Of a DNA stretch of 64,000 nucleotides, positions 53,701-64,000 are shown in pieces; within the stretch, counting starts at the first letter, position 1, and every line of letters starts with the position of its first letter. A program made the position numbers and the translations under genes. The notes beneath the pieces are model-generated. The model saw only the letters and a program-made list of their open reading frames with translations, made no database searches and was not told the DNA's origin. Origin of the DNA: Voacanga thouarsii. Taxonomy: Eukaryota; Streptophyta; Magnoliopsida; Gentianales; Apocynaceae. The stretch is from NCBI GenBank assembly GCA_026120185.1, contig JANUWF010001617.1, forward strand, positions 124,001-188,000, read 5' to 3'.

Positions 53701-55232
53701 AAACTTTCATCAATATGAATTATCTCTCACTGTTGATCATCAAGGGCTTTCATTCAAATTTTCATCAATATAGCTGCTGTGTTGAATAAAACTGCAGTTT
53801 CTATATGCTTTGATCATACCTGCTGTTTTTTTTTTTTTTTTTGGGTTGGTCAAGATGAAAGTGATACTCAAGCCATAGTGTAAAGTCCCCATAGCACATT
53901 TATGAGAGATCAATAGCCACTTCTTATGAGCCATATTATATTTCTGTTTGTCAAATATTGATGATGTTGGTAATGAATGTGGTGTGTTAACTACATTTTT
54001 TGGCATTATGATCTAAGTAAGTTTTAGTTGGATTGCCTCTTTATGCATTAAAGGCATCTTGGGGTATCTTTAGATTTCTGAAATTATGAATTTTCTTCTA
54101 ATTTGATATGCTTAGCCCAGAATAGCGCAGAATGGATCGCAAGGATTATTTTGGTATAAATTTTGTTGTGAGATTCATGGAATTTATAAGTTTGCTTAGA
54201 GAAATTGCTAGGTTTTGTGGGTAAGTATTTGTTGTGTGTGTGCCAGTTGATTAGGGGAGCTTTATACTATGTTTCATTTGGTGGATGGAAGTGTTAATGG
54301 CAGCTTGAATGGTTATTTATGGCTGAAAAAGAAATGGGAAGAAATGAAACGAAAAGGAGGTTTAATTGTTAAGAAAAATGGATTATTGATGTTATTGGTT
54401 TTGATTGATGATTTTATGTTGTGAAATTGCTAAGTCAGTTATTTCTAAAAACCAGAGGATTGAAGGGTGTTTTGATGGAATACGAATTGGATTAAGTATT
54501 ATATAATTACTACAAACAAAGAAGAACAAACGGATAATGTTATTTTGTAAGAAAAATACTTGAAACAATAGAAAGACTATCATAGTTTTGCCTCAGTAGT
54601 GCTACAACAATTTTGAGCCGTGTAATTGGAATTCATAAGATTGTAGTTGAATGTGTTATGAGAGTTTTGATGCAAATTTGAGGTTAATCGGAGTTATATT
54701 TGTAAAGTTATGCAAAAATCAAGATTGTGTGATAAATCTGAAAATGAATAAATTAATTTCAAGAAAATGGAATTAATTTGTTGTTTCAATGATGTTCAAG
54801 GGATGAATGAAAAGTTCAGAACTATTTCAAGAATAAGGGGTTCTGTTATGTGAAGAAAAACTATTCAAGAAGAAAAAGAAGAACTAGGAAATTAGCAATT
54901 TCCATATATTAGTAACTATTAGTTGTGAACTTTAGTTACTAAGCTAAAGTTGGAATGACCTTTAATGTAGGTTATTCATGCTAGGGCTTGGGTGAAAAGC
55001 TAGAAGCATATACCTACAGCTACATTGATATAGCAATAATGCTTTGCTAATTGCTAGTATTACTTGAGATGGCCTAAGTTAATTCACTAAAAGAAGGGTT
55101 GCTGTTTGGCCAAGATAATTCAACTTGAATGGCAATTAATTGCAATTACACATATACTTTATCATTGTAGTTAGAGTTATTTTCTATTACTCAATATTCA
55201 TCTTTTACATATTTGTCTTTTCAACTTAGTAG
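50780..55232. other. Non-coding interior of the hAT element
   Basis: 50780-52600 is AT-rich with no gene. 52620-52760 (CCACCGCCGCCCTCTTCC and neighbours) looks like the transposase leader. 52760-55232 shows only short frames without recognised domains, probably intron or leader sequence. Confidence 0.45.
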
Positions 55233-57368
55233 ATGTCACATCAAGATCAAATAAGTGAAAATTCAGTCAAACTCATGGAAGAAACTACTTCAACCCTAAG
55301 TGATAGTAGCAATCCAATGTCGTATCCTATGCAGCAAGTGATTATAGCAGTTAATGAGAGTATTGAACCTGAAGTTGGAGAATCTCAACAGCCAAAAAGC
55401 CAAAGTGATATTGGACCTATTGGAAGGCAAAAATAAGCAGTGTGGAGTCATTTTAGGCAAAAATGATAAATGGTAAACAAAAAGTTGAATGTATTTATTA
55501 CTCTCAAGAGCTTATTGCTGGTGCAAAAAATGGAACAAGGCATTTAAATGATCACATGAAATCATGCAAAAAGAGAAAGCAACAAGACATTAGATAAAGT
55601 TTTTTAGCAGGGAAGGTAACTGATCCTTCTTCAAATGTTACACAAATGTCGACTTATGTTTTTTGCCAAGAAGTTGCAAGGAGAGATCTTGCTGAGATGG
55701 TAGATATCCATGAATATCCGTTGTCTATGGTAGATCATTTTGGATTTAGAAAATATTCAAACTCTCTGCAACCTTTGTTCAAGATGATCTCAAGAAATAT
55801 TTTGAAGAAAGATATCTTAAAAAAATTTTATGATGAGAAAAAAAAGATAATGGCTTTATTGAACAAAAATCGTGGGAGGATTGCTGTCACTTGACTTGTG
55901 GACTGCTAATCACCAAAACAAGTCTTATATGGTTATCACTGCTCATTTTGTGGATAATGCTTGGCAATTGCAACATAGAATTTTGAGGTATTTTTTTGTC
56001 TTAACTTTTCTTCTTGAATTTGATTGTTTACCATAACGTAAAGCTAATTAGTTAATACTTACACATTTGCTCTTTTTCTTTTTTTATGTTATTGAAAGGT
56101 TTATCTATGTGCCATATCCTCATTCAAGTGATATACTTGCTAAAGTTTTAGAAGAAAGCTTATTTGATTGGAACATTGATAGGAAGTTATCTACAATTAC
56201 ACTTGATAACTGTTCTAGTAATGATGCCATTGTTGAAAATCTCTTGGGAAAACTTCAACCCAGCTCTCTTATGTTACGTGGGAGTTTTTTCCATATGCGT
56301 TGTTGTGTACACATCCTAAATTTGATTGTTCAAGATGGATTGTCAGTTATACATGAAGAGATTGAGAAGATTCGTGATAGTGTTAGGTTTTGGACAGCTT
56401 CACCTAAGAGACAACAGAGATTTGAAGAAGCTGCACATCAAATAGGTACTCCATGTTCCAAGAAGCTAATTTTAGATTGCAAAACTAGATGGAATTCAAC
56501 CTTTTGTATGCTTTCGACTGCATTGGCATACAATGATGTGTTTTATAGGCTGAAACATAAGGAGCGTTTATATACTTGCTTGCCAACTGAAGATGATTGG
56601 GTTTTGGCACAAGAGATTTGTGACCATTTGTGCATATTTTATGAGGCCACCTAAATATTTTCAAAAAGCAACTCTCCAACTGTAAATTCGTTTTTCCTAA
56701 CTACTTTTAATATTAGAATGGAGTTAGAGAAATGGCTTGCAAGTGAGAATCAATTGGAAAAAACAATGGCTGAAAAGATGGTTTATAAATTTGATAAATA
56801 TTGGAGAGATGTGCATGGAATTATGGGTGTAGCTGTAGTATTGGATTCACGGTATAAGATGACTTTGGTGGATTATGCTTTTCCACAAATATTTGGTGAT
56901 GATGCTCCTATGAAGATTGAGAAAACCAAGAAGTTTTGTAGTGATTTATTTTTTGAATACAAGTAAAAAAATGAGAAATCTTTAAGTCAATCAACAACTT
57001 CCTTATCAGTTCAATCTCTTCAACATCTTGGAAATCGGTCAACGACAACAGTGGAAAATAGACTTGCTAGATTTTATAATTTTGTAGCACAAAATGAGAA
57101 TAACTTGTAGACAAAGACAGAGCTTGATCAATATTTGGAGGAAAAAGTTTTACCATGGGGCACTGGGGAATTTGATATCTTAAATTGGTGGAAGTCAAAT
57201 GAAACCAAATATCCCATTCTTCACTTGATTGCTAGGGATATATTTTGTATTCCGGTATCCACAGTTGCTTCAGAGTCTGCATTTAGTACTGGAGGAAGAA
57301 TGGTAAACCCACATCCCAGCAAACTTCATCCAGATACACTTGAAGCTTTGATGTGTGTCCAGAATTGA
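55233..57368 (+). pseudogene. hAT-Ac family transposase, decayed
   Basis: From the ATG at 55233 a polar N-terminus leads into a BED zinc-finger remnant (AVWSHFRQK, RHLNDHMKSCKKRK). The RNase-H-like core follows with DNCSSNDAIVENLL, then HMRCCVHILNLIVQDGL and DCKTRWNSTFCML. The C-terminal hAT dimerisation domain is last (LNWWKSNETKYPILHLIARD, ASESAFSTGGRMV) and ends at 57368. Stops at 55435, 55594, 55892, 56652, 56965 and 57109, with frame breaks, prevent a working protein. All major domains are still in order, so the element was autonomous once. Confidence 0.88.
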
Positions 57369-57564
57369 TTGTGTACTGATATTTGTGCTAATAGTAAATG
57401 TATATATAATAAATATAAGTAATGAATTGTGTCGTCATTATATTTATATTTTAATCAATTATTACTCTTATAGGTTATTCTTTGAATGCTATAGAGTTTG
57501 GCTCTATTTTAGAAGACGTGGATGCCTATGATGAAAGTGGGATAATTTTTTAAAACTTATTATC

Positions 57565-57570
<6 letters not shown>

Positions 57571-57596
<26 letters not shown>
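57571..57596. repeat. TA microsatellite
   Basis: Short TA tract in the 3' part of the hAT element, downstream of the transposase. Confidence 0.85.
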
Positions 57597-57599
<3 letters not shown>

Positions 57600-59441
57600 T
57601 GTATTGTTAATTTGCTTTATTAATATTTCGAATAATGTACATATATTTAAAAAATTACTAACAATATTTCTTTTATAGGTGAGTGGAATTACCAAGGTTG
57701 GACTTGAATGAAGTTTGGATTTGGCAACTTCAACTTTTCTGGACTTATATTACATTGTATGCTTAAGTGAGGATATTCTTTACATTGTATTGTATGTTGA
57801 ACTTGGACTCTTGGGTTGTATTTCCAATTTGTTGTCTTGGTTTCTGTTTTCATTTTGTGGATTAATGTGTGTTGGGACAATTTGACTTGTAGTAGTTGAA
57901 TCTCCTTTTGTGAAAATAGGATGTCTTTGTCTTTTATTTGTATGAGGTTAGGAATTGTTTATTTACATGGATTATTATTGTATTTCCAATTTGTTGTCCT
58001 GGTTTATATTTTCATTTTGTGGATTGATGTGTGTTGGGACAATTGGACTTGTAGCAGTTGAATCTCTTTTTGTGAAAATAGGATGTCTTTGTCTTTTATT
58101 TCTATGAGGTTATGAATTGTTTATTTACAGGGATTATTAAATTTGGCTTGAGATGTGTTTTATTTAGGGAATATGGTGTTTAGAATTTTTAAATTTATTG
58201 TTGGGCTGAAATCGGGCCCCCGCTTCCCCACCGGGCTGAAACCGGGCCCTCGCTTCCCCGCCGGGCCGGGACCGGGGATTATTTTGTCCCCGGTGGGCTG
58301 GGGACGGGGGGACTGGGGCTACACGGGGGCGGGGTTGGGATTTCTAATCCCCGGCCTGCCCCCGGCCCGTTGCCATCCCTAGTCTAAAGCCATTTCAGCC
58401 GGCCTTCGTGGCCTATTTATAGAGAAGTATGCTCTTCAAGTCATAGATGCATTAAATGGTCTCAAATATTTGGAAGCCCTTGATTGGTCCTCCTAACTTC
58501 TTAGGTGTTATTTAGAGTATTCACGAATCTGATGTGATTTGGCAACTCTAGGAGTCTTTAGATCTTTATAGAATTTAAAATAAAGTTGTGGAATATCCTA
58601 GAAGGTCTTGGAATTATGTAGAACCTTCAAGAGTATTGGAGAATCTTGTAGAAATTCCTAGGATTCTCAAAAACCATTAGATATTTTCTAATCTTGCATG
58701 GCCATGCATATTCAACCTTGATTAATTTGTTCAAATCAAGATTAGCTTAATTAAATTTGGTCAAATAAAGTCAAAAGGTGGTCCAACTTAGTTAAGATTG
58801 TCATGCTTGAGGGCCATCCTTATTTATTTCTTATGGACCCTCTAAATTATCTCAACATATCACAACCAATCAAATAGAAGCACTTGACCTCATTAACCAA
58901 TCACTAAATGCTACTTATTTTCATCCATCAATCATAAGAAGCCACACTGTCTCATTTCCAATCGCAATTTCTATTTTCTTCAGAAATGATCAAAATCGGG
59001 CCCGTAACGGAAAAATATTTTATTTCACTATCCAACTCCAAAAATTCCACTTAATCCATTGGTAACACTTAAATTCTTCAATTCCCTCTCTACTTGGTCA
59101 AATTCGCGGTCAAAGTCACGAATGTGGTCAAAATGACCAAAATGCCCCCGATACCCTGGGTGGCACAATTCGCACCAAAACGTGCGTCTCATTGCACTGA
59201 TCAATTTCTCTTTCTAGAGTACCCTAAAATTTTTATTTTGTTAATCTTAATAGCCTTCCAAAAATTTAGAGTACGGGTAGAATAAATCTAATAACTATAT
59301 TCAGGTCCTGATAAAATTTTATTTCACCAAAGTATTCGTCTCAATACACCGATCAACTTTTGTTCTGGCCATTGATATGAATTCTCATCCCATTATAAAT
59401 AGTAACTAACCAAAAGTAAAAAGATAAGGTGTTACACATCT

Positions 59442-60180
59442 TTGTGATTTAGCATAAACAAAATAATTCATTACGAAGTATGACAAATGACTCAGCATAT
59501 GACGAAAATATTAGACATATTTTCAAATACTAGTAAAAGTTCGGAATGATTTGTAACTATATTTTTTATGATTTGCTCACCCTGAACTAGAGTAGCTTCC
59601 AACTACTTCATCAAAAAGTTCTGTATGTATATACCATGAGTCTTGTAAAGAACCAAGAATGTGTGCATAAGGGAATGAAATTGAGCTTCCGTGGGTATCA
59701 CTCAAAACCTTTTGTGAATACAAGCATCTTTTCTTCAAGTGTTTGTTCCTATGCTTACCTTCAAATAAAAACAACAGTGGAAAAATGGAAAGGGGAAAAA
59801 GAGAGTGAAGTGCCTCCGGTAGTAATCATTCAATATACGTTCGACTGTCAAAGAAGCGCTAAGATATTTTAAAATAATATGCGTGAGATATTTCAATAAA
59901 TAAAAAAATATGTAATTAAATATGCCAAAAGATAGTATTTTAATTCTTATTTTACTTTTTAATACATAATATATGATTCAAGAATCAACTTTTTATTTTT
60001 ATATATTATATGAATTATTCACTCTTGATATTTATCGTTATTATAAATTCCTTATAAGATTTTGACTAGTATTTTAGTTACCTTATTATTGTAGATGAAG
60101 AGATTCACAATATCTTTCGTCACCACTCTTGGTCATATCTAAGAGGGGGTGTGCCGTTTTGGAATTAAGAAAATGGAGAG

Positions 60181-60228
<48 letters not shown>

Positions 60229-60870
60229 GCCAAATTTTATGCAAAAGGAGAAATGACGTTGTTGTGTCTTTTTGTCCTTCTGTTTGCAGTAACACCAATT
60301 TCTCGCGGAGGAGCAAAAGTCTTTAGCTCTCTCTCTCTTTTAATTTTTTTTATTGTTAATAGATTTTTATATTTATATATTTTTAAGTCCAAAAGGTTCG
60401 AAGTTTAAAAATTCTTTGCCAAATTTATCCAAATGTGGTGATGAGAGATATTGAGAATTTCTCATTCTACAATATTAAAGTAAGCAAAATATTGATTAAT
60501 AGTTTTTAATGAATTTATAATATATTTACAATAGTAATATATATCAGAAGTCAATAATTTATATAGAGCATAAATATAAAAAATCGATTTTAAAATTATA
60601 TATTAAGTACTAGAGAATAAAATAAGAGTAAAATACTATCAATTAATATATTTAATTATATTTTTATTCATCAAATTGACTCACACAGTCACACTTCTTT
60701 CCCTGCAATGCTTTAATGTCTCTCTAACAGCCGAAATACTTTTACTCTTTTACCTACAGATATCAATAGTGTACGTTGAATGGCTACAAGTGGGGGCACT
60801 TCCCTCTTATTCTTTCCTTTTTTTACGATTGTTTCTATTTGAAGGCAAGCATAGAAATAAATAAGAAAAG
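59442..60870. other. Spacer with TA microsatellite and an inverted duplication
   Basis: No supported gene. A minus-strand frame at 59577-59774 (SWYIHTELFDEVVGS near its end) is protein-like but unrecognised. Its part around 59740-59822 recurs in opposite orientation at 60786-60860 (ATTTGAAGGCAAGCATAG). A TA tract lies at 60183-60224. Confidence 0.4.
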
Positions 60871-61075
60871 AGCCTTGGGTGGTGTGATGCCCGTTTTGTC
60901 TTTGAGTTGGAGTGTAGGGGTTCGACTCTTACGGGAGGCGAATCCATTCCCGCAATAAGAGGTGTACAGGCAACCTGAGGTGCACTGGCCATGAAGACAT
61001 ATTCCTCGATTTACATCCTCCACATAGTCCTAGGGGCGGGGCGATGGGCCCTTATGGGTTGGGTCTCAATCCTTT
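60871..61075 (+). mobile_element. tRNA-derived SINE
   Basis: About 205 bp with a tRNA-like head. A box-B match GGTTCGACTC lies near 60910, a box-A-like TGGTGTGATGC lies near 60882, and GCCT near the start can pair with AGGC near 60940. TAAGAAAAG is repeated exactly on both sides (60862-60870, 61076-61084), typical of target-primed reverse transcription. The unit ends in a short T-rich tail. It has no coding capacity. Confidence 0.7.
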
Positions 61076-61084
61076 TAAGAAAAG

Positions 61085-61447
61085 GTTTTTTTATTCGCAG
61101 AAGCTCACTTTCATTCTCTTATTGGTTCCATCATTTTTTTTTCTATTTCATTTTCCACTCCTTGTCTTCCACTTCTTATAAAAAAAATATAAAAAAACCT
61201 AATAGTTAATTACTTAAATATTTCATCTTATATTAAATTTTAAATGAAAAGAGTAACTTAGGAAGGTTTAAGATGTATTTTAATTGACATTATATTAATT
61301 TTTTTCAAATAAATGTATTTTTTTAATTTTATAAAAATTAATATTAATTGAATTGAAGTGAATAATAAAATTATTTTTTATATTTGGTGAATAATTTTTT
61401 TAATTTGTATTATATTTAATTATTTATATATTAAAACAAGGTTGAAG

Positions 61448-61504
<57 letters not shown>

Positions 61505-61818
61505 TTGTTATCCAATAAGACCCTAGTACTACTTTAGAAAAATATATTGAAGTATTCTCAATTTCCCTCCTTTTTCTCTACAACTGGAAAAGCATCTACG
61601 GTCCGTCAATACTGGAACGGAATAAGTGCCGCCGACATATATTTACGGACTCATCGTGCCCGACCCGGTTCCATAAACAGACGTCAAGAGTTTAACGGTA
61701 AAAACCATTGCTTTGCGTGGTGAAAGCAACTGCGGAAATAAACAAGACCCAAAGCTGCGGTAGCCATTTGATAAACCTCGCTTCCCCAAAACCCTCAGAG
61801 CTTATTGAGTTTCGAATC
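61085..61818. promoter_or_regulatory. Promoter and leader region of RRP44A
   Basis: AT-rich with a long TA microsatellite at 61450-61501. From 61560 the composition becomes balanced, as expected for the promoter and 5' UTR of the exosome gene whose ATG is at 61819. Confidence 0.45.
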
Positions 61819-63972
61819 ATGCTGCAGAACAAGACGTTCATGCGGAAAACAAAGCAAGGCGGAATCCGAAAAGTCTAGCGGCGACCTTAATCTTCAGATT
61901 TTTTTTTTTTTTTTAAATATTTGTTCTTCTGATGCTCGAAAACTAGGGTTTAAGTTGAAGATAAAACTTTGATAAATTGGTTTGTTTGCAGGTTGTTAGG
62001 GAACACTATTTGAGAGATGATATATACTGCGGAGCTCCGTTTTGCAATGCCTGTGATGTTTCTGGTGCTCGCTTGAGTAGTACGGCGTCCAAAATTATTA
62101 TTGTGGATACCAACGTTGTCCTCAATCAGGTTTATTTAATTATTTTTTTTCCAATCATTTTGAATGTTCGTATTTATTGGACCATGTAAAGACTGAGTTT
62201 TTTTTTTCCCCCTTTTAAATTGTTCTTGATTGCGTTTGTTTTTGGAATGTTCATTAGATTGACTTGCTGGAGAATCCTGCAATTGATGATGTGGTGGTGC
62301 TAGCCGTGGTGTTGGAGGAGGTTAAGAATAAGAATATTGGAATTTATAACAGACTCAGGGCTCTCTGCAGCAGCTCCTCCCGGAAATTCTTTGTCTTCTC
62401 CAATCAACATCACAGGTACTATTTTCAAAGATACTTCTGCGTATTCTCTATGTCGGAGTACTTCGTATAGTGCCTGATAATTATATCTATTGAGCTCTAT
62501 CATGATTCAGTTTAATTGACCTACATTTTGTTTGTCTCCTTAATTGAGTGTTTGTCTGTATATTCTCTTGATGTTTTTATTGATTGTTTACTAGCTCATC
62601 AGACAACCCATGAACAATGCCAAACTATAATTTTCGAAAATGCTCATTGATGGGTTACAACACAGTTACACACTTCAAAATTTGCATATTTCTAGTTTTG
62701 TGATTGCTTTTATGCTTTCATTACTTTTTTCTCTTTTCTGATCATAAATTGATAAGTAAGGTTTTCTGTTTCTTATTATCTCCTTCTCTTGCAAAGGGAT
62801 ACATATGTGAAAGAGATGGCTGGTGAGAGTCCAAATGATCGCAATGATAGAGGTTTGTCATTTTGCATTTCAAAAAATAGTTGTGAACTTTCTTTTTTGG
62901 GTTTAGTAGTGTATTGTTTTCATATTTAGGGTAGAGAATGTTGGAATGCTAATGTATGAGTAGAAATTCAGTGTCTTAGAGCGCATTCTTTTGCAAATAA
63001 TGATTTCTAGACTTAGATTATTGTACCACACAAGAGATAAATGAATCTACACATACACACACAGAAACATTATATTTGAAGTATATTGCTTTACTTATTT
63101 TTCCTTGTGTTGATTAGAATAACTGTTCTTCATGAGTAACTTTTTGCACATTTTTTTACTTTTGACACAAAAAAAAAAAAAAATAAGTTCAGCAATACGG
63201 GTTGCTACCCAATGGTATCAGAATCATCTTGGCACTGCTGTGCGGGTCTTATTGATCACCAATGACAGAGAGAATAAGAGGAAAGCCTTAGAGGAGGGCA
63301 TTTCTGCAGAGACAGGTCCGAAAAGTTATCCTCTTCTTTTGTCTTCGTTGCTTATCTCTTCATTATTAGACATTTGTTTGTGGTACTGTATGCAATTGCT
63401 GCTATTCTTATACTTGTCACATTTCTCTGAACCTTGTTTCTTACTACTATCTATATATTGGAAATGCTACCTTGAGATGACTGAACATGAATGGCTGGCT
63501 ATTTCAGTTGAATCATTTGTGAAATCACTTGATAAGCCGGAATTGCTAGACCTGATTGTTCAGCCTCCGTCTGAGGATGTTAGCATGGAGGATGTAGAGG
63601 ATCTCAGGCCTTCAAAGAGAAAAGTTGTATACCCTGAGGTATACTTCACATATCTTGTTTTATTTATGTAGAAAATTCCTTTATTTCGTCAAACTTTTTA
63701 TGTTTTTACCTGCCATGAACTTGTGGTTCAGCACAAGCCCATGTCAGAGATTACTTCTGGCTTGCGTTGTGGAATTTACCATCAAGGAAAACTTCGTGTA
63801 AACCGTTACAATCCATTTGAAGCATATGTTGGAAGTGAAAGTATTGGCGATGAAATAATCATAAATGGGCGTGCAAATATGAATAGAGCATTTGATGGTG
63901 ACATTGTGGCAGTAGAACTTTTGCCTCAAGAACTGTGGCATGAAGAGAAATCTCTAGTGATAGCTGATGAAG
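61819..63972 (+). CDS. RRP44A: Exosome nuclease RRP44A (DIS3), 5' part (runs off right edge)
   Basis: Seven exons join in frame: 61819-61872, 61992-62129, 62258-62415, 62797-62852, 63193-63315, 63508-63638 and 63732-63972. They give the first 300 residues, and the next donor is at 63973. The start MLQNKTFMRKTKQGG is the expected N-terminus. The CR3 motif has Cys31, Cys36 and Cys39 (YCGAPFCNACD). The PIN endonuclease domain follows with VDTNVV (Asp57) and VLLITNDRENKRKA, then the lead-in to the cold-shock domains (HKPMSEITSGLR, GSESIGDEIIINGR). The RNB exonuclease domain lies beyond the edge. In yeast and plants this is the processive 3'-5' nuclease of the RNA exosome, acting in the nucleus on rRNA precursors and other RNA. 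All splice sites are GT-AG, and the frame is clean. Confidence 0.95.
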
Positions 63973-64000
63973 GTTTGTTTCACATCTGTTGAGAATTGTA

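Larger units (their letters stand above)
50580..58381 (+). mobile_element. Ac-like hAT transposon nested in the solo LTR
   Basis: The ends TAGGGATGG and CCATCCCTA match the Ac/Ds-type terminal repeat (TAGGGATG). GTCTA flanks both ends (50575-50579, 58382-58386); hAT elements normally make 8 bp, so the duplication is shortened or altered. Each end continues into a very GC-rich arm with GGCCCGG/CCGGGCC words (about 50598-50706 and 58200-58380). The interior has AT-rich spacers, a transposase remnant at 55233-57368 and a leader-like C-rich region at 52620-52760. Confidence 0.85.
47678..59436 (+). mobile_element. Long solo LTR (gypsy-type), split by a hAT transposon
   Basis: The element begins TGTAACACCCCTACT and ends GGTGTTACA, the terminal pattern of large plant Ty3/gypsy LTRs. 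CATCT lies directly on both sides (47673-47677, 59437-59441), a 5-bp target duplication. Without the nested transposon at 50580-58381 the unit is about 3.96 kb. No internal LTR boundary, gag or pol is seen in 47678-50579 or 58382-59436, so a solo LTR is the simplest reading. It holds degenerate GC-rich repeats at 49250-49375 (variants of GCCGATGGTTAGCC) and the motif AAAAATCACTCAGTGAGTCC near 47902. Confidence 0.8.

Noticed and set aside
60871..60945. Possible tRNA gene
   Set aside because: The box B is good, but the cloverleaf is incomplete and the unit continues for 130 bp to a target duplication, so a SINE fits better.

Overview
The window is nuclear DNA of a flowering plant, most probably a woody core eudicot. 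It has AT-rich spacers, TA microsatellites, GT-AG introns, plant gene families (PP2C, GLR, plant-type IRE1, RKD, RRP44A) and many nested plant transposons. The species cannot be read from the sequence.

Layout: 1-3300 holds the 5' half of a PP2C phosphatase gene on the minus strand, running off the left edge. 3300-6000 is AT-rich spacer with a probable small Helitron. 6002-11293 is a Ty1/copia LTR retrotransposon with both LTRs, a TATAT duplication, broken gag and pol and a mutated reverse transcriptase active site. Where protease and integrase should be it carries a complete, uninterrupted four-exon RKD (RWP-RK) transcription factor gene on the opposite strand. 11500-18230 is repeat-rich: a duplicated block, a Mutator-type MITE with a 9-bp duplication, and a GC-rich island of foreign look. 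20760-24765 is an intact clade-III glutamate-receptor-like channel gene. 25391-25880 is a hAT-type MITE. 26144-32721 (minus strand) is an intact IRE1 gene with one GC-AG intron. 34549-36412 is a hAT-like element with a captured exon. 37324-42759 holds pieces of two genes for redox or Fe-S proteins (NFS2 cysteine desulfurase, MDHAR), the first interrupted by a solo LTR. 45480-47630 has a long TAA microsatellite, a 101-bp tandem duplication and LTR-like sequence. 47678-59436 is a solo LTR of about 4 kb that was itself split by a 7.8-kb Ac-like hAT transposon with a decayed transposase. 60871-61075 is a tRNA-derived SINE. 61819 to the right edge is the 5' part of the exosome nuclease gene RRP44A.

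The functional-looking genes (PP2C, RKD, GLR, IRE1, RRP44A) are separate transcription units and do not form an operon or a pathway. The spaces between them were built by successive TE insertions, several of which can be ordered by nesting, target-site duplications and one empty-site comparison. The most interesting locus is the RKD gene inside the copia element: RKD proteins control egg-cell and embryogenic identity, its 349-codon frame is intact while the surrounding gag/pol has decayed, and an element-wide transcript from the 5' LTR would be antisense to it.
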